From the NCBI GenBank assembly GCA_963789165.1, contig CAWBJP010000005.1:1-64000 (forward strand): 64,000 nt of DNA, read 5' to 3'. The notes below the pieces were generated by a model. The model saw only the letters and a program-made list of their open reading frames with translations. It did no database searches and was not told where the DNA came from. Position 1 is the stretch's first letter, and the number at the start of each line of letters is the position of its first letter. The DNA comes from CAWBJP01 sp963789165. GTDB taxonomy: Bacteria > Actinomycetota > Acidimicrobiia > IMCC26256 > BP-133. Shown here piece after piece: positions 16,886-27,133 of this stretch. A program made the translations under genes and the position numbers.

Positions 16886-19081
16886 ACCGGCCCAGTCGCG
16901 ACGCCCCAGCCCGGGGGCGGCTCCGGCGTCCAGGGTGAGGTGAACGAGGGCGGGGGTGAGCACCCCGAGCATCATGGCCGGTACGGCGATGCCCGAATCG
17001 TTGAGGGCGAAGCCGAGGGCGGCCACGACCAGGACGCCGGCCACTGCCGGTCCGAGTTGGGGCATTCCCACGCTCAGGCGCCGCAGCGCGGCTCGGGGTC
17101 CGATGGACACGAAGGCCACGAAACCCAGGCTGACGGGAACCAGGGGCAGCCAGCGCCGGGCGGCGGGCCGGGCCAGATCCCACGCCACCTCGGCTTTCCG
17201 GGCCATGGCGTCGGACAGGGGACGGAGTCCGTCCTCGGCCATGCGCTCCAGCAACCGTCCGAGGTGGGTGCGCTGCTCCGGGGGACGGAGAAGGTCGAGC
17301 CCCCCGAGCGCGACGACGGCGGCCAGGGCGGCGCCGGCCACGCCCATGGCCCCGAGGACCGACAGCTGCACCCCGAGGAGGCCGGCCGCCACCACGGCGA
17401 AGCCGGGCAGGCCGGCCAGGATCCCACCCACGTCCGCGCCCCAGGCCGGGAACCCGTCAGCCACCACGGCCAGGGCCAGCACGCCGACGCCGGCCCACGC
17501 CCCGCGCCGCCCGCCCAGCTGGTGGGCCACGATGGCGGCCAGGAGGGCGCCCGCCGCCGCCACCTGGGCGAAGGCCAGGTTCCCGAAGCCGGCGTAGCGG
17601 CCGCCCACCGTGGGGGAGTAGCCAAAGACGGCTGACAGCTGGAACCCCGCCCCGGAGACGACGTCGGCCACCAGCAGACCGAAGAGCAGCCCGAGCGGGA
17701 TCGTGATCCGCAGCAGCGGCCGGCCTCCCAGCCGGGTCGCGGCCCCCGCCAGCACCAGCCCGCCCCCCACCACCAGAACAAGCCAGGCGCGGGGCGTGGT
17801 GATGTCGAAGCTGGCCGGTAGCCAGGCCACGGGCAGCATGGCCAGCACCCATAAGGCTGCGAACGCCACCACGGCCTGCGCCCGGTGCCCGCGGCGGCGG
17901 GCCAGGGCCAGGATGCCGGCCACGGCCAGGGCCACCTCGGAGGCCACGAACCCCCGGGTGACCGGGGCCACCAGCCGGTCCCGCAGGCGCGACTCCCGGT
18001 CGGCCTGGACCAGTCCGGCCAGCGAGACCGGGCCCGGCCGTCCCGCTTCGAAAGGACGACCCTCCATCACCGGGGGGCGGGGGACGCCGAGCAGGTCGAG
18101 GACAGTGGGGGCGACGTCGGCCAGGGTGACGAGCCCGTAGCGCCGGGTCGAGGCCGAGCGCAGCAACCCGGCCTGCACGCCCGGAGCCCGCAGGGCGGCC
18201 ACGCCCAGATGGGCCTCGTCGGCAGCGGTGGAGGGCGTGATGAGGATCACGGCGGAGGTCCGGTCATCGACCCCGGTCAGCAGACGGCCCAGGAGCGCGT
18301 CGGTGGAGGCCAGGGCGAAGGCCACCAGGGCCCGGCGTCGGGCGGTGGGAACGTCGCCGGCGGCGAGCTGGGCCCGGGCCACGTCGGACGCTTCCACGAC
18401 CACGACGGTCCGGCCCACCCAGGCATCCTGGAACGCACGGTGCCCGGCTGCGGTGTCCAAGCGGACCCCGAAAGGCGCACGCCGGTCGGCGGCGAGGAGG
18501 GACCGGTCCACCTCGCCGCCGGGAAGGCGCCCGTCACCACCGGCCAGGACGAGCACCGCCTCCCGGTGCCAATCAACCTCGTCGGTGCCGGTCACCGACG
18601 TGTCGGCATTGGCCACCACCGCCCGGCCCACCCCGGCGCCTTCCAGGGCATTTCCCAGGGCCCCCACCTCCGCTCCCCGCCGCCGCCGCTCGTTCAGGGC
18701 CATCAGGGCCGGGACGGCGGGGGAGACGATGCCGCCGTCTTCCGCCGGTCGGGCCCGGGCCCCGAGCCGGCGGTGGCCGTTCATCAAGGCGCCGGCCCCG
18801 ATGGTGGCGTAGCCCTCGGCGACGGACGTCGCCCGGTGGAACACAGGCAGCGATGCGCTGGCCACGGCGGAGCCCGCCACCAATGCCCGGAGATTGGGCA
18901 CGTCGGCGGCGGCCACGTCCTCCCACGCCACGCCGGGCAGGGTGACGATCAGGACCCGTTCGACCTGCCGGCGAGTGGCGGCGCCTGAGGTGGCGGCCGG
19001 GCCCGGCCCCGTCACCATAAGGCCGAGACAGGCGACCACCACCGTGCCAGCGACAACGGCGCGGGCCGTCCCGAGCGTCAC
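16826..19081 (-). CDS. Polytopic membrane protein with an alkaline phosphatase-like ectodomain
   Basis: GTG at 19081 is preferred because it directly precedes the signal-like segment VVAGTVVVACLGLMVTG; the frame is open upstream but overlaps the NUDIX gene. The N-terminal 380 residues resemble an alkaline phosphatase/sulfatase-like fold (VLIVTLPGVAWEDVAAADVP, AVILITPSTAADEAHLG, LVTLADVAPTVLDLLGVP). At least ten transmembrane helices follow. Expected metal-binding aspartates are only partly recognisable, so catalysis is uncertain. The 3-prime end overlaps the convergent repeat-protein gene by 60 bp. Confidence 0.65.
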   Translation of the reverse strand: MTLGTARAVVAGTVVVACLGLMVTGPGPAATSGAATRRQVERVLIVTLPGVAWEDVAAADVPNLRALVAGSAVASASLPVFHRATSVAEGYATIGAGALMNGHRRLGARARPAEDGGIVSPAVPALMALNERRRRGAEVGALGNALEGAGVGRAVVANADTSVTGTDEVDWHREAVLVLAGGDGRLPGGEVDRSLLAADRRAPFGVRLDTAAGHRAFQDAWVGRTVVVVEASDVARAQLAAGDVPTARRRALVAFALASTDALLGRLLTGVDDRTSAVILITPSTAADEAHLGVAALRAPGVQAGLLRSASTRRYGLVTLADVAPTVLDLLGVPRPPVMEGRPFEAGRPGPVSLAGLVQADRESRLRDRLVAPVTRGFVASEVALAVAGILALARRRGHRAQAVVAFAALWVLAMLPVAWLPASFDITTPRAWLVLVVGGGLVLAGAATRLGGRPLLRITIPLGLLFGLLVADVVSGAGFQLSAVFGYSPTVGGRYAGFGNLAFAQVAAAGALLAAIVAHQLGGRRGAWAGVGVLALAVVADGFPAWGADVGGILAGLPGFAVVAAGLLGVQLSVLGAMGVAGAALAAVVALGGLDLLRPPEQRTHLGRLLERMAEDGLRPLSDAMARKAEVAWDLARPAARRWLPLVPVSLGFVAFVSIGPRAALRRLSVGMPQLGPAVAGVLVVAALGFALNDSGIAVPAMMLGVLTPALVHLTLDAGAAPGLGRRDWAGSGRERGDRDHGQGGRGGAQ

Positions 19082-19121
19082 GCCTGCAGTTCTACATCCT
19101 CTGTGAGTAGCCTCTTGCCCG

Positions 19122-19943
19122 ATGCGGTTCCGCCGACGTCCCGACGCGCCCTCCGAACCAGAGCCGGACGACCGCGCCTGGGCGCGCCCCGCCGACGACG
19201 AGGATGTGGCCACGGCGGAACCGCCATCCACCGACCCGGAGGCCCGGGCCGAGGCCCCGGAGCCACCCTCGTACGAAGCGGACCCGGAGCCCACCTACGA
19301 CGACACCGCGCTGGAGTTCGCCTACGAGGCGGCCGAGGAGCCGGCGGCGGAGGAGCCCGTGCACGAAGCGGCGGAGGAGCCGGGCGAGCCGATCGAGGTC
19401 CAGCCCTACGAAACCACCGAGGAACCGCTGCCCCCCGAGGCGCCTCCGGCTGCGCCCGAGCCTCCCGTCCGGCGCTGGACCCCGGGTCGGGACCCGACGG
19501 TCCCGATGGCCGAGGGAACGGTACGGGCGGCGGGCGGGGTGGTGTGGAGCCGGTGGCAGGGCGGGTTGCGCGTCGTGGTCGTCCATCGCCCCCGTTACGA
19601 CGACTGGAGCCTGCCCAAGGGCAAGGCGGGACCGGGGGAGAGCGACGCCGAATGCGCCCTCCGGGAGGTCCGAGAGGAGACCGGCCTGGCCTGCTCGCTG
19701 GGCGATGAGCTGGGGACCGCCACCTACTACGACCGCCATGGGCGGCTGAAGACGGTCCGCTACTACGCCATGCAGCCTCTGGGGGGCGGTGAGCAACCGC
19801 AGCACGAGGTGGACGAGGTCCGCTGGCTCGGTCTCGAGGAGGCCAAACGCCTCCTGTCCTACGACCGGGATGTGGAGATGCTCGACGCCATGGCGGCCAT
19901 GGCGGCCCGGTGGGAGGAGCCCGAGGAACCACCCTCCGGCTGA
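19122..19943 (+). CDS. NUDIX hydrolase with long acidic N-terminal extension
   Basis: Residues 1-125 are acidic, Pro/Glu-rich and low-complexity. The C-terminal 140 residues are a NUDIX domain with the full box from about residue 167: GKAGPGESDAECALREVREE then TGL. RAAGGVVWSRWQGGLRVVVV and DDWSLPKGK precede it, as in MutT-like enzymes of actinobacteria. It would hydrolyse a nucleoside diphosphate linked to another moiety. The acidic extension is unusual and may mediate protein contacts. It is divergent from the membrane phosphatase-like gene. Confidence 0.9.
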   Translation: MRFRRRPDAPSEPEPDDRAWARPADDEDVATAEPPSTDPEARAEAPEPPSYEADPEPTYDDTALEFAYEAAEEPAAEEPVHEAAEEPGEPIEVQPYETTEEPLPPEAPPAAPEPPVRRWTPGRDPTVPMAEGTVRAAGGVVWSRWQGGLRVVVVHRPRYDDWSLPKGKAGPGESDAECALREVREETGLACSLGDELGTATYYDRHGRLKTVRYYAMQPLGGGEQPQHEVDEVRWLGLEEAKRLLSYDRDVEMLDAMAAMAARWEEPEEPPSG

Positions 19944-19989
19944 AGTCCCCGGCGTGGGAGTCGGGCGGCAACATCGGTACCCTGAATTG

Positions 19990-21561
19990 ATGTCTTGGGC
20001 TCGTCTGCGCCTTGTGACCCTGGTGGTGGCGGTGCTGACCGCGGCCGCCTGCGGTCAGAAGCCGGGCGTGTCGGGCTCGGCGGCGCCCCCTGTGGCCGAG
20101 GAGACGGCCGCCTCGACGACGCCTGCTTCTGCCGCCGACGTCACCGGCGCGGCCCCCGCCACTGATCCAACCCCCCTCGCCGGGGCGCCTTCGGCGGGTG
20201 CCACCGCCGACCCATCCTCGGCCTCCGGCCGGCCCGCCGTGGCTCCCCGCGCCGGGCCCGTACCGGCCACCTCCGCCCCCGCCCCGGGGAGCGCACCGGC
20301 CGCTGCGGCCACCGCTGCGGGCCGCTCCGTTGGGCCGGCGCCGGCGCCCGAGTCCTCTCGCGTTCCCTCCTCTGATGCCACCGGTCCCGCCCCCGGCGCC
20401 GAGGATCGCACCGGGGTCAGCGACACCGAGATCGTCATCGGCCTGCACGCCCCCATCACCGGGGCGGCCCCGGTGCCCCAGGACAGCCTGGACAAGGCCA
20501 AGGGCCTCTACTGGCGCTTCGTAGCCGAACACGGCGGGGTCTTCGGGCGCAACGTGCGGGTGATCATCAAGGACGACCAATTCAACCCCACCCGAGCGGT
20601 CCAGGTATGCCGCGAGATGGTGGAGCGGGACAAGGTGTTCCTCCTCATGGGCATCGGCACCGACCAGACCATCGCCTGTGCCCGCTACGCCAGCCAGGTG
20701 GGTGTCCCCTATTTCGCCACCGGGGGGAGCCAAGCCGGCTTCGCCGATCTGGCCACCTACTTCAACGTCTCCATGACGTTTCCCCAGCAGGCCCCCATGG
20801 TCGCCCAGCTCGTGCGGCGGGCCCAGCTGTCCCAGGTCGGGATCTTGACCATCGACACGCCGAACTACAGCGACACGCACACCGCGCTGGAGTCCGCGGC
20901 CCGGTCCGCCGGTTTGCAGGTCGTACGCAGCAGCCGTATCAACAAGAACGCCTCCCAGTCCGAGACGCTGGCCGAAGCCAATGCCATGCGCACGGCGGGG
21001 GCGGAGGCGGTCATGATGATGGTCACCCCCCTGGTGTTCCTGAATCTGGCTCACGCTGCCCAGGGACAGGCCTACAACCCGCTGTGGACCGGTCCCGGGC
21101 TGTCCAACGGGTTGAACCTGGTGGCCGAGTTCGGCTGCCCCTCCATCGGCAAGGCCACGTTCCTGTCGCCGTTCCCCCAGCTCGACGTCATCGACCGTTT
21201 CGACGCCGACTACCGGCCCATGTACCGCCGGGTGAACGGCGAGGAGGCGGACGACCTCGGCCTCGCCCTGTGGGGGCTGGACAAGACCCTGCACCGCTTC
21301 TTCGACACCACCGGCCGGGATCTGTCCCGGCAACGGTTCCTGGGCACCCTGCGCAGCGGCCGGGAGTTCGTCTCGAACATCCTGCCGTCGGTGCGCTACA
21401 GCCCGGGGAACCCCTTCGGCGCCTCCCAGGCGCACGTGCTCGAGGCCGACTGCTCCAGCCGGACCTACAAGAGCGCGGCACACCTTCGTGTCGTCCCTCT
21501 GAGCCGGCTGGTATCACCGTCCGTTCAGTCAGTTCTCACTAACCTTCTGCTTTGCTGGTGA
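19990..21561 (+). CDS. Lipoprotein substrate-binding protein of a branched-chain amino acid-type ABC transporter
   Basis: ATG at 19990 gives a lipoprotein signal (LRLVTLVVAVLTAAACGQ) with cysteine in a lipobox. An Ala/Pro/Thr-rich linker of about 120 residues follows, then a type I periplasmic-binding domain: TEIVIGLHAPITGAAPVPQD, VRVIIKDDQFNPTRAVQVCR, VGVPYFATGGSQAG. This matches LivK-like/urea-binding proteins. TACCCT about ten bases before the start is a good -10 element. No permease or ATPase genes are adjacent, so it is an orphan receptor. The last 25 residues look atypical, and an indel near the end is possible. Confidence 0.85.
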   Translation: MSWARLRLVTLVVAVLTAAACGQKPGVSGSAAPPVAEETAASTTPASAADVTGAAPATDPTPLAGAPSAGATADPSSASGRPAVAPRAGPVPATSAPAPGSAPAAAATAAGRSVGPAPAPESSRVPSSDATGPAPGAEDRTGVSDTEIVIGLHAPITGAAPVPQDSLDKAKGLYWRFVAEHGGVFGRNVRVIIKDDQFNPTRAVQVCREMVERDKVFLLMGIGTDQTIACARYASQVGVPYFATGGSQAGFADLATYFNVSMTFPQQAPMVAQLVRRAQLSQVGILTIDTPNYSDTHTALESAARSAGLQVVRSSRINKNASQSETLAEANAMRTAGAEAVMMMVTPLVFLNLAHAAQGQAYNPLWTGPGLSNGLNLVAEFGCPSIGKATFLSPFPQLDVIDRFDADYRPMYRRVNGEEADDLGLALWGLDKTLHRFFDTTGRDLSRQRFLGTLRSGREFVSNILPSVRYSPGNPFGASQAHVLEADCSSRTYKSAAHLRVVPLSRLVSPSVQSVLTNLLLCW

Positions 21562-21583
21562 TGTCCAGTGGGGAGGTTGATCA

Positions 21584-21979
21584 ATGGGAACGGCTCGTGC
21601 GGTCATGTGTTCGCTCGTCGGCGCAGTCCTGCTGGCGCAGGGCTTGGCCGGTGACGCCCTCGGCGCCGGCCCCACGTTCACGCTCAATCCGACGTCCGGA
21701 CCCGCGGGCAGCGCCTACGAGGCTGCCGCTTCCGGGCCGGGCAAGACCTGCCCCAACCCCAGCGACGTGGTGATCGTCGCCTTCGTCGACGCCGGCGGAG
21801 TGGAGACCGAGTCCGATCCCATCCCGGTCAAGGGCGACGGCTCCTGGCGGGCCACCTTGATGGTCCCTGGGACCGCCGCTCCCGGGGCCGCCGACCTCGA
21901 GGCCGGGTGCCACGCCACCGCCGATGCCGACGAACCGAACCTGCTTTACGGCCCGGGGAGATTCACCGTCACCGGCTGA
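21584..21979 (+). CDS. Small secreted protein with Ig-like fold signature
   Basis: A signal peptide (AVMCSLVGAVLLAQGLAGDA) is followed by about 105 residues beginning TFTLNPTSGPAGSAYEAAAS and ending GPGRFTVTG. The P-x-S-G-P-A-G-S-x-Y pattern and the closing beta-strand are typical of short IPT/TIG-like or Ig-like extracellular domains. Two cysteines (CPNPSDV and AGCHATAD) could form a disulphide. Function unknown. It follows the binding lipoprotein gene by 22 bases and may share its transcript. Confidence 0.7.
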   Translation: MGTARAVMCSLVGAVLLAQGLAGDALGAGPTFTLNPTSGPAGSAYEAAASGPGKTCPNPSDVVIVAFVDAGGVETESDPIPVKGDGSWRATLMVPGTAAPGAADLEAGCHATADADEPNLLYGPGRFTVTG

Positions 21980-22023
21980 CCGGGCCACGCCCAGGCAGCC
22001 CGCCTATGACGGGAGGCCGACCC

Positions 22024-23950
22024 TCACTCCGCCAGGTTGAGCAGGAACGTACGCTTGATCTCGGTGATGAAGCGCATCCCCCGGTTGGCGACGAACTCGC
22101 CCGCTTCGACATGTTCGCCGGTGAAGGCCCGCATCTGGCAGTCGGGCATCTTGCCGCCGAAGCTCTTGAGGGAGCCGGACCCGTCAGTCGAGCGGTAGAG
22201 GTTGACGACCTCGTGCGACGCGGTCACGAACAGCTTGCCGTCGGGTGACTGGCGGGCGACCGACACGGAGTGGCTGTTCATGAGCTTGCCGATGTAGGTG
22301 GGCTTGTTGGTCACCCCCTCGTTCAGGGTGTTGAAGCGGTACATCCGGGCGCTCGGGCTGGTCTTGGTCACCAGCACGAGGGACCCCCGGGACATGAAGG
22401 CGGCCTCGGTGTTGTAGCTGCCGCTCGGGTAGGCCCAGCTGTACACGTTGACGGCCCGGACGCTGGTCACGGCGTCGGGGTCGGGCTCGATGATCTCGTA
22501 GATCTTCTTGCTGGCGGCCCCGCCGTTGTCGACCACCCAGAGCCGGGCCACGCCGTCCGTGCCGATCGTGTAGGTGATCTCCTCCCAGTCACCGTTGACG
22601 GCGTTCTCGACCAGGATCTCCTTGCTGTGGGCCATACCGTCGGCATCGAAGCGGACGGCGTTGATGGCCGCCGTGTGGCCCGAGTCCCGCACGACCCAGT
22701 ACACACCGGGGTATTGCCGGGAGTCCGCCATGCCCGAGGCCTCGCCGATGTAGTCGGTCTCGTCGGGCCACACCGTTCGGGTGGGCATCTCGGGGAAGCC
22801 GCAGGTGGTCGGGCCGGGGAGCACCTCGGCGCTTGAGGCACCGCCGTGGGATGTCTCCAGGGGCTCTTCGATCACCTCGAGCGGACCGCCATCGGGGTCG
22901 GCCGGGTGAGCGCGGGGCGTGGAGTCCGGCTCGTCCCGGGGGACGAGAATGGTGGTTCCCGTCGTCGGCGCCGGTCCTGCCGGGTCCGGTGTGGTCGCGC
23001 TCGGCGCCGGATTGGGGCTGGTGCTGGCACCGGGCTGCGAGCGGGCCGGCGCCGCACCGGGGTGCGAGGCCGACGATGGGCTGGTTCAGCCGGATCGACC
23101 CCGTGGAGCCGAGGAACCGGGCGTCGCCGAAGGCGAAGATCCCGCCATCGCTGCCCACCAGCCAGTAGCCGGCGCCCGTGGGGGTGGCCGCCATGCCGAC
23201 CATGGGGACGTTGATGGCGCCGGCAGAGCCCAGGAGCGGGGCGTCACCGAAGGCCGAGCACGTTGCCCGAGGCGAAGGCCTGCCAGTAGCCCTTGCCGCT
23301 CGGACGTCGGGGCGAAGCCCACGATCTTGTCGGCCGTCGACCTGCCGCTGCGCGGTGCCGTGGAAGTCGGCGTCGCCGAAGCTGAAGATGCCGCCGTCGG
23401 AGGCGACGAGCCAGTAGCCCTTGCCGGTCGGGGTGGGGGCCATGCCGACGATGGGCTGGTTCAGCTTGATGGCGCCGGTGGAGCCGTGGAAGGCGGCGTC
23501 GCCGAAGCTGAAGATGCCGCCGTCGGAGGCGACGAGCCAGTAGCCGTGGCCCGTCGGGGTGGGGGCCATGCCGACGATGGGCTGGTTGAGCTTGATGGCG
23601 CCGGTCGAGCCGAAGAACCCGGCGTCGCCGAAGGCGAAGATGCCGCCGTCGGAGGCGACCAGCCAGTAGCCCTGGCCCGACGGGGTGGGGGCCATGCCGA
23701 CGATGGGCTGGTTGAGCTTGATGGCGCCCGTCGAGCCGAAGAACGCGGCGTCGCCGAAGGTGAAGATGCCGCCGTCGGAGGCGACGAGCCAGTAGCCGGC
23801 CGGAATCGCCCGCGTGCCGGGGGCCGGATCGACGGAACGAGCCGGGGCCGCGAACAGAACGGCGCCGGTCAGCGCCACAGCCACCAGGGTGGCGATCCTC
23901 CTGCGGGTGCGGCGAAATGCACGATGAACTGACAAGACGGCCCTCCCCAT
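22024..23950 (-). CDS. Secreted GYW-repeat protein with C-terminal propeller-like domain, several frameshifts
   Basis: From ATG 23950: signal peptide (ATLVAVALTGAVLFAAPARS), then about six near-identical 40-residue repeats (GYWLVASDGGIFSFGDA, then FHGSTGAIKLNQPIVGMAP). A Pro/Thr linker leads to a domain read in another frame down to the stop at 22024 (PTRTVWPDETDYIGEASGMA, PGVYWVVRDSGHTAAINAVR, DWEEITYTIGTDGVARLWVV). Apparent indels lie near 23340, 23280, 23245 and 23040. The second domain is homologous to the N-terminal domain of the divergent gene at 24140, so the pair carries the same two modules in opposite order. Confidence 0.8.
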
Positions 23951-24139
23951 GACGACCCGCGCCCGTGCCCGGGGGCTGCGCAGGATCTGTAGGAAGGAGG
24001 TACTGCGCGACCAGGGTGAAATCCTTCCTCGGACTGACTTTCCTGCCTATGAGCGAGCAAAGGCCGCGGCATGGGAGGAACGTGCGCTGCAGTAGCGAAC
24101 CTGTCAGAACGGGCGAAACGGCCCTGGACTGGGGGGAAG

Positions 24140-25958
24140 ATGTCGATGTCGCGCGGCCTGGCTCAGCGCGCCCGGATCAGCAGACGTGCGCTGGTCCTGG
24201 TGTCCGTCGGGCTTATGGCCGGTCTGGCGCCGGGAGTCCCCGGCTCGCCGGCCGGTCGGGCCCGGGCGAATACCGGTGGCTGTGGGCAGGAATGGAGCGC
24301 CGCCGAGCGGATCGGCACCCTCCCCGGCGGCCTGCTGGAGGTCTCCGGCTTCGTCTCCAGCGCCCGGTATCCCGGCGTGGCTTGGATGATCCGGGACTCG
24401 GACAGCCCGCACAGCCTCTACTCCTTCACCATCGGCGCCGGCGGGCCCCAGTGGACGGAGTTCACGGTCTCGGGCGTCTCCAACCACGACTGGGAGGACG
24501 TGGCCTACACCGTCGGAGCCGACGGCCGGGGCCGGGTGTGGATCCTCGAGAACGGCGTCGAGACCGGCCCCAAGGAGATTTACGAGGTGCTCGAGCCCGA
24601 TCCCAGCGCCGGCGGCACAATCACGGTGGCCAACACGTATCGGGTCGAGTATCCGGGCGGCAACCGCAACACCGAGGCCATCTTCTCCCTCGGCGGCCGC
24701 CTGGTGGTGGTGGCGAAGAGCAACCCCAACCGGGTCTTCCGCCTGCCCTGGCCCATGTCTCCGTCGCGCACCAACCGACTGGAGGACGCCGGCCGCCTCG
24801 ACGTCGGCTCCTTCCTGACCATGATCGCCGTCTCGGGCGACGAGCGGACCGTGGCCGCGGTCAACACGCAGGACGATGTGACGGCCTTCGAGGACCCGGA
24901 CGGTCGGGGCGAGCTCAGCGCCTTCGTCGGTCCCGACCCCGTCTTCCGGACGAACATGGTCAAGAGCCAGCGGGAGGCGGGCGACTTCTTTCCCTACCAC
25001 TCCTGCGACATCGTTCTGGTGAGCGAGGATGCCAGCGTGTGGAGGCTGTCCAACGCACGCTCGACCGTCCCGAACCAGCCGCCGGAGCTGCCCGCGCCGG
25101 TGACGCCCGATCCGCCACCCGTCCCGCCGGCCACCGTGACGCCGTTCTCAGCGCCGGAGCCGCCCGTCGTGCGGGCCCCGGGCGGCACTCCCGAGCCGGG
25201 AAGCCGGGCCGGGTACTGGATGGCGGGCGCCGACGGCACCGTCTACGCCTTCGGTGCTGCCCCCAACCTCGGCGGCCCGACCGTTCTTGGCCCGGTGGCG
25301 GCGGTCGACCTCGAGCCCACCCCATCGGGGAACGGCTACTGGGTCGTCGACGGGCGCGGCCGCGTCTACTCCTGCGGCGACGCCCGGCACTTCGGCCACC
25401 TCACCACCGGCCTAGAGCCGGGTGAAGGCGTGAGCAGCCTGTCCGCCACGACATCGGGAGCGGGCTACTGGATGTTCACCACGAAGGGCCGGGTGGTCAC
25501 CTTCGGCGACGCCGTGGCCCATGGCGACCTTGCCGCCAGTCCGCTCAACGGGCCGGTGCTGGACTCGATCGCCAGCCCCTCGGGTCAGGGCTACTACATG
25601 GTCGGATCCGACGGCGGCATCTTCGCCTTCGGTGACGCCGCCTTCCACGGCTCCATGGGCGGCCGGCGCCTCAGCGCCCCCGTCCAGTCCCTCGTCCCCG
25701 ACCCCGACGGCACCGGATACTGGCTGGTCGCCGCCGACGGTGGCGTGTTCGCCTTCGGTGCCCCGTTCCGGGGTTCCATGGGCGGCCAGCGCCTCAATCG
25801 GGCCATCACCGGCATGGTCGTCCTTTGGGAACGGCTACCTCATGGTCGGCGAGGACGGCGGCATCTTCAACTTCTCCGACCGTCCTTTCCTCGGGTCACT
25901 GGGGGCCACGCCGCCGGTCCGGCCGATCGTCTCGGTGGCAGCCATCAGCGGTAGCTGA
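24140..25958 (+). CDS. Secreted propeller-like domain plus GYW-repeat protein, late frameshift
   Basis: ATG at 24140 follows GGGGGGAAG. After a signal peptide (ALVLVSVGLMAGLAPGVPGS) comes a domain of about 270 residues (PGVAWMIRDSDSPHSLYSFT, DWEDVAYTVGADGRGRVWIL, NTEAIFSLGGRLVVVAKSN). A Pro-rich linker and about seven GYW repeats follow (GYWMAGADGTVYAFGAA, GYYMVGSDGGIFAFGDAAFH). Near 25820 an extra base shifts the frame; the continuation NGYLMVGEDGGIFNFSDRPF ends at 25958, matching the end of the protein at 15025-16885. Extracellular, function unknown. Confidence 0.82.
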
Positions 25959-25993
25959 CCTGCCCTTCCGGCCCTACCGCAGGCCGGGAGTAG

Positions 25994-26365
25994 TCACTCG
26001 TCGTCGAACTGGTCGTCGGCGTCGTCCGCTTCGTTGCTGTCGTCGTCCGCTTCCTGGCGGATGACGTTCAGGTTCCGATCCAGGTCGACCTCGACCTCCC
26101 GTCCGTCGGGCAGCAGAACCTCGACGCCGTAGGCCGCGCCGTCGTCGCCCATCTCCGTCTCCGTCACCGTGCCGCCGCCGGTCGCCTTCAGGGCGGCGTC
26201 GATGGCCTGGTCCCGAATGGAGCCGGTGAGCTCCTGATCATCGTCACCGGGCGAGACGATGGGGCCGATCTGCGAGGAGGCCGGGCCGGCTCCGAAGCCG
26301 CCGGCGACCACCACCACGACGCCGGCGGCGAGAGCGGCGGCGATCCATTTGGTGTTGCGCGGCAC
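25994..26365 (-). CDS. PepSY-like secreted protein with acidic tail
   Basis: GTG at 26365 is chosen because GAGGAGG lies five bases upstream; the longer frame would start inside that site. One hydrophobic segment (IAAALAAGVVVVVAGGFGAG) precedes a PepSY-type domain: SIRDQAIDAALKATGGGTVT, AAYGVEVLLPDGREVEVDLD, and NLNVIRQEADD. The tail is very acidic (DDDSNEADDADDQFDDE). Such small proteins often accompany two-component or transport systems. It is divergent from the RND efflux genes. Confidence 0.8.
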   Translation of the reverse strand: MPRNTKWIAAALAAGVVVVVAGGFGAGPASSQIGPIVSPGDDDQELTGSIRDQAIDAALKATGGGTVTETEMGDDGAAYGVEVLLPDGREVEVDLDRNLNVIRQEADDDSNEADDADDQFDDE

Positions 26366-26659
26366 GAGGTCCTCCTCAGTCAACAAAAATGAGCCGATCT
26401 GAAATGCTTTAAAAGGTTCTCGATTCTATAAAGCTAGTCTCCTGTGCGGCTATCCTCATAGGGCTGCGCGCCAATTGACATGCTGGAGAGTGGTTCTTAC
26501 ACTCGGTATGCTGGGAAACGAGTTGGTTGGGGGGCGACCTCCATTGCCGAGCGCAACGAAGCAGGCCAGAAGTCTATTGATGTCATGAGCCTGCCTTATT
26601 GGCCCTGAACGCCACCTGAACCGGCTCGTATCCCCACAAGTCTCGAGAGGGGATGCTCG
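26366..26659. other. AT-rich divergent intergenic region
   Basis: This 294-bp gap is clearly richer in A/T than its surroundings (for example around 26385-26445, with TTTAAAAGG and TCTATAAAG). It must hold promoters for the PepSY gene and for the rightward efflux operon. TTGACA at 26477-26482 is a perfect -35 hexamer, with TTCTTA 13 bases on giving only weak spacing to a -10 box. No short gene is evident. Confidence 0.5.
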
Positions 26660-27112
26660 ATGTCGCTTCGGAAATTAGGGGTCGCGTTGCTGGCCGTCGT
26701 GGCTGTCACCTCCCTGGCGGGCTGTGCCAAGACGATGGAGAGCGCGTCGGCCAAGGAGCCCCGCTTCGAGCTCGAGCTCGTCAACGAGGCTGAGGGTCTC
26801 AACCGGCTCACCTTGGTCTCGAAGGCGGCCGAACGGATCGGGGTGAAGACCGAGAAGGTCGGCGTGCTCGTCCGCTTCGGTGGTGACTCGCAGCGCACGA
26901 CGGTGCCCTACTCGGCGTTGCTCTACGCCCCCGAGGGGGCGACCTACGTGTACACGAACCCCGAACCCCTCGTTTTTCTCCGTCATTCCGTCACGGTCGA
27001 CTACGTGGAGGGCGACCTGGTCGTTCTCGCCGCCGGCCCACCACGGGGAACCGCCGTGGTGACGATGGGTGTGGCGGAACTGCAGGGCATGGAATTCGGC
27101 GTCGGCAAATAA
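26660..27112 (+). CDS. Mini-adaptor lipoprotein of an RND efflux system
   Basis: A lipoprotein signal (LGVALLAVVAVTSLAGCAK) leads to only about 130 mature residues. The remainder resembles the membrane-proximal C-terminal part of CusB/HlyD-type adaptors: TTVPYSALLYAPEGATYVYT, PEPLVFLRHSVTVDYVEGDL, AAGPPRGTAVVTMGVAELQG. The coiled hairpin and lipoyl domain of full adaptors are absent. Seventeen conserved-looking residues before this (RLTLVSKAAERIGVKTEKV) match adaptor linkers. It is the first gene of the efflux operon, 21 bases before the first permease. Confidence 0.8.
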   Translation: MSLRKLGVALLAVVAVTSLAGCAKTMESASAKEPRFELELVNEAEGLNRLTLVSKAAERIGVKTEKVGVLVRFGGDSQRTTVPYSALLYAPEGATYVYTNPEPLVFLRHSVTVDYVEGDLVVLAAGPPRGTAVVTMGVAELQGMEFGVGK

Positions 27113-27133
27113 CTGCAAAGGACGGCTCAACGC

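Noticed and set aside
23390..23800. Regular repeats of about 120 bp that could suggest a CRISPR or satellite array
   Set aside because: They are in-frame protein repeats (GYWLVASDGG units) without spacer-like variable segments of CRISPR size.
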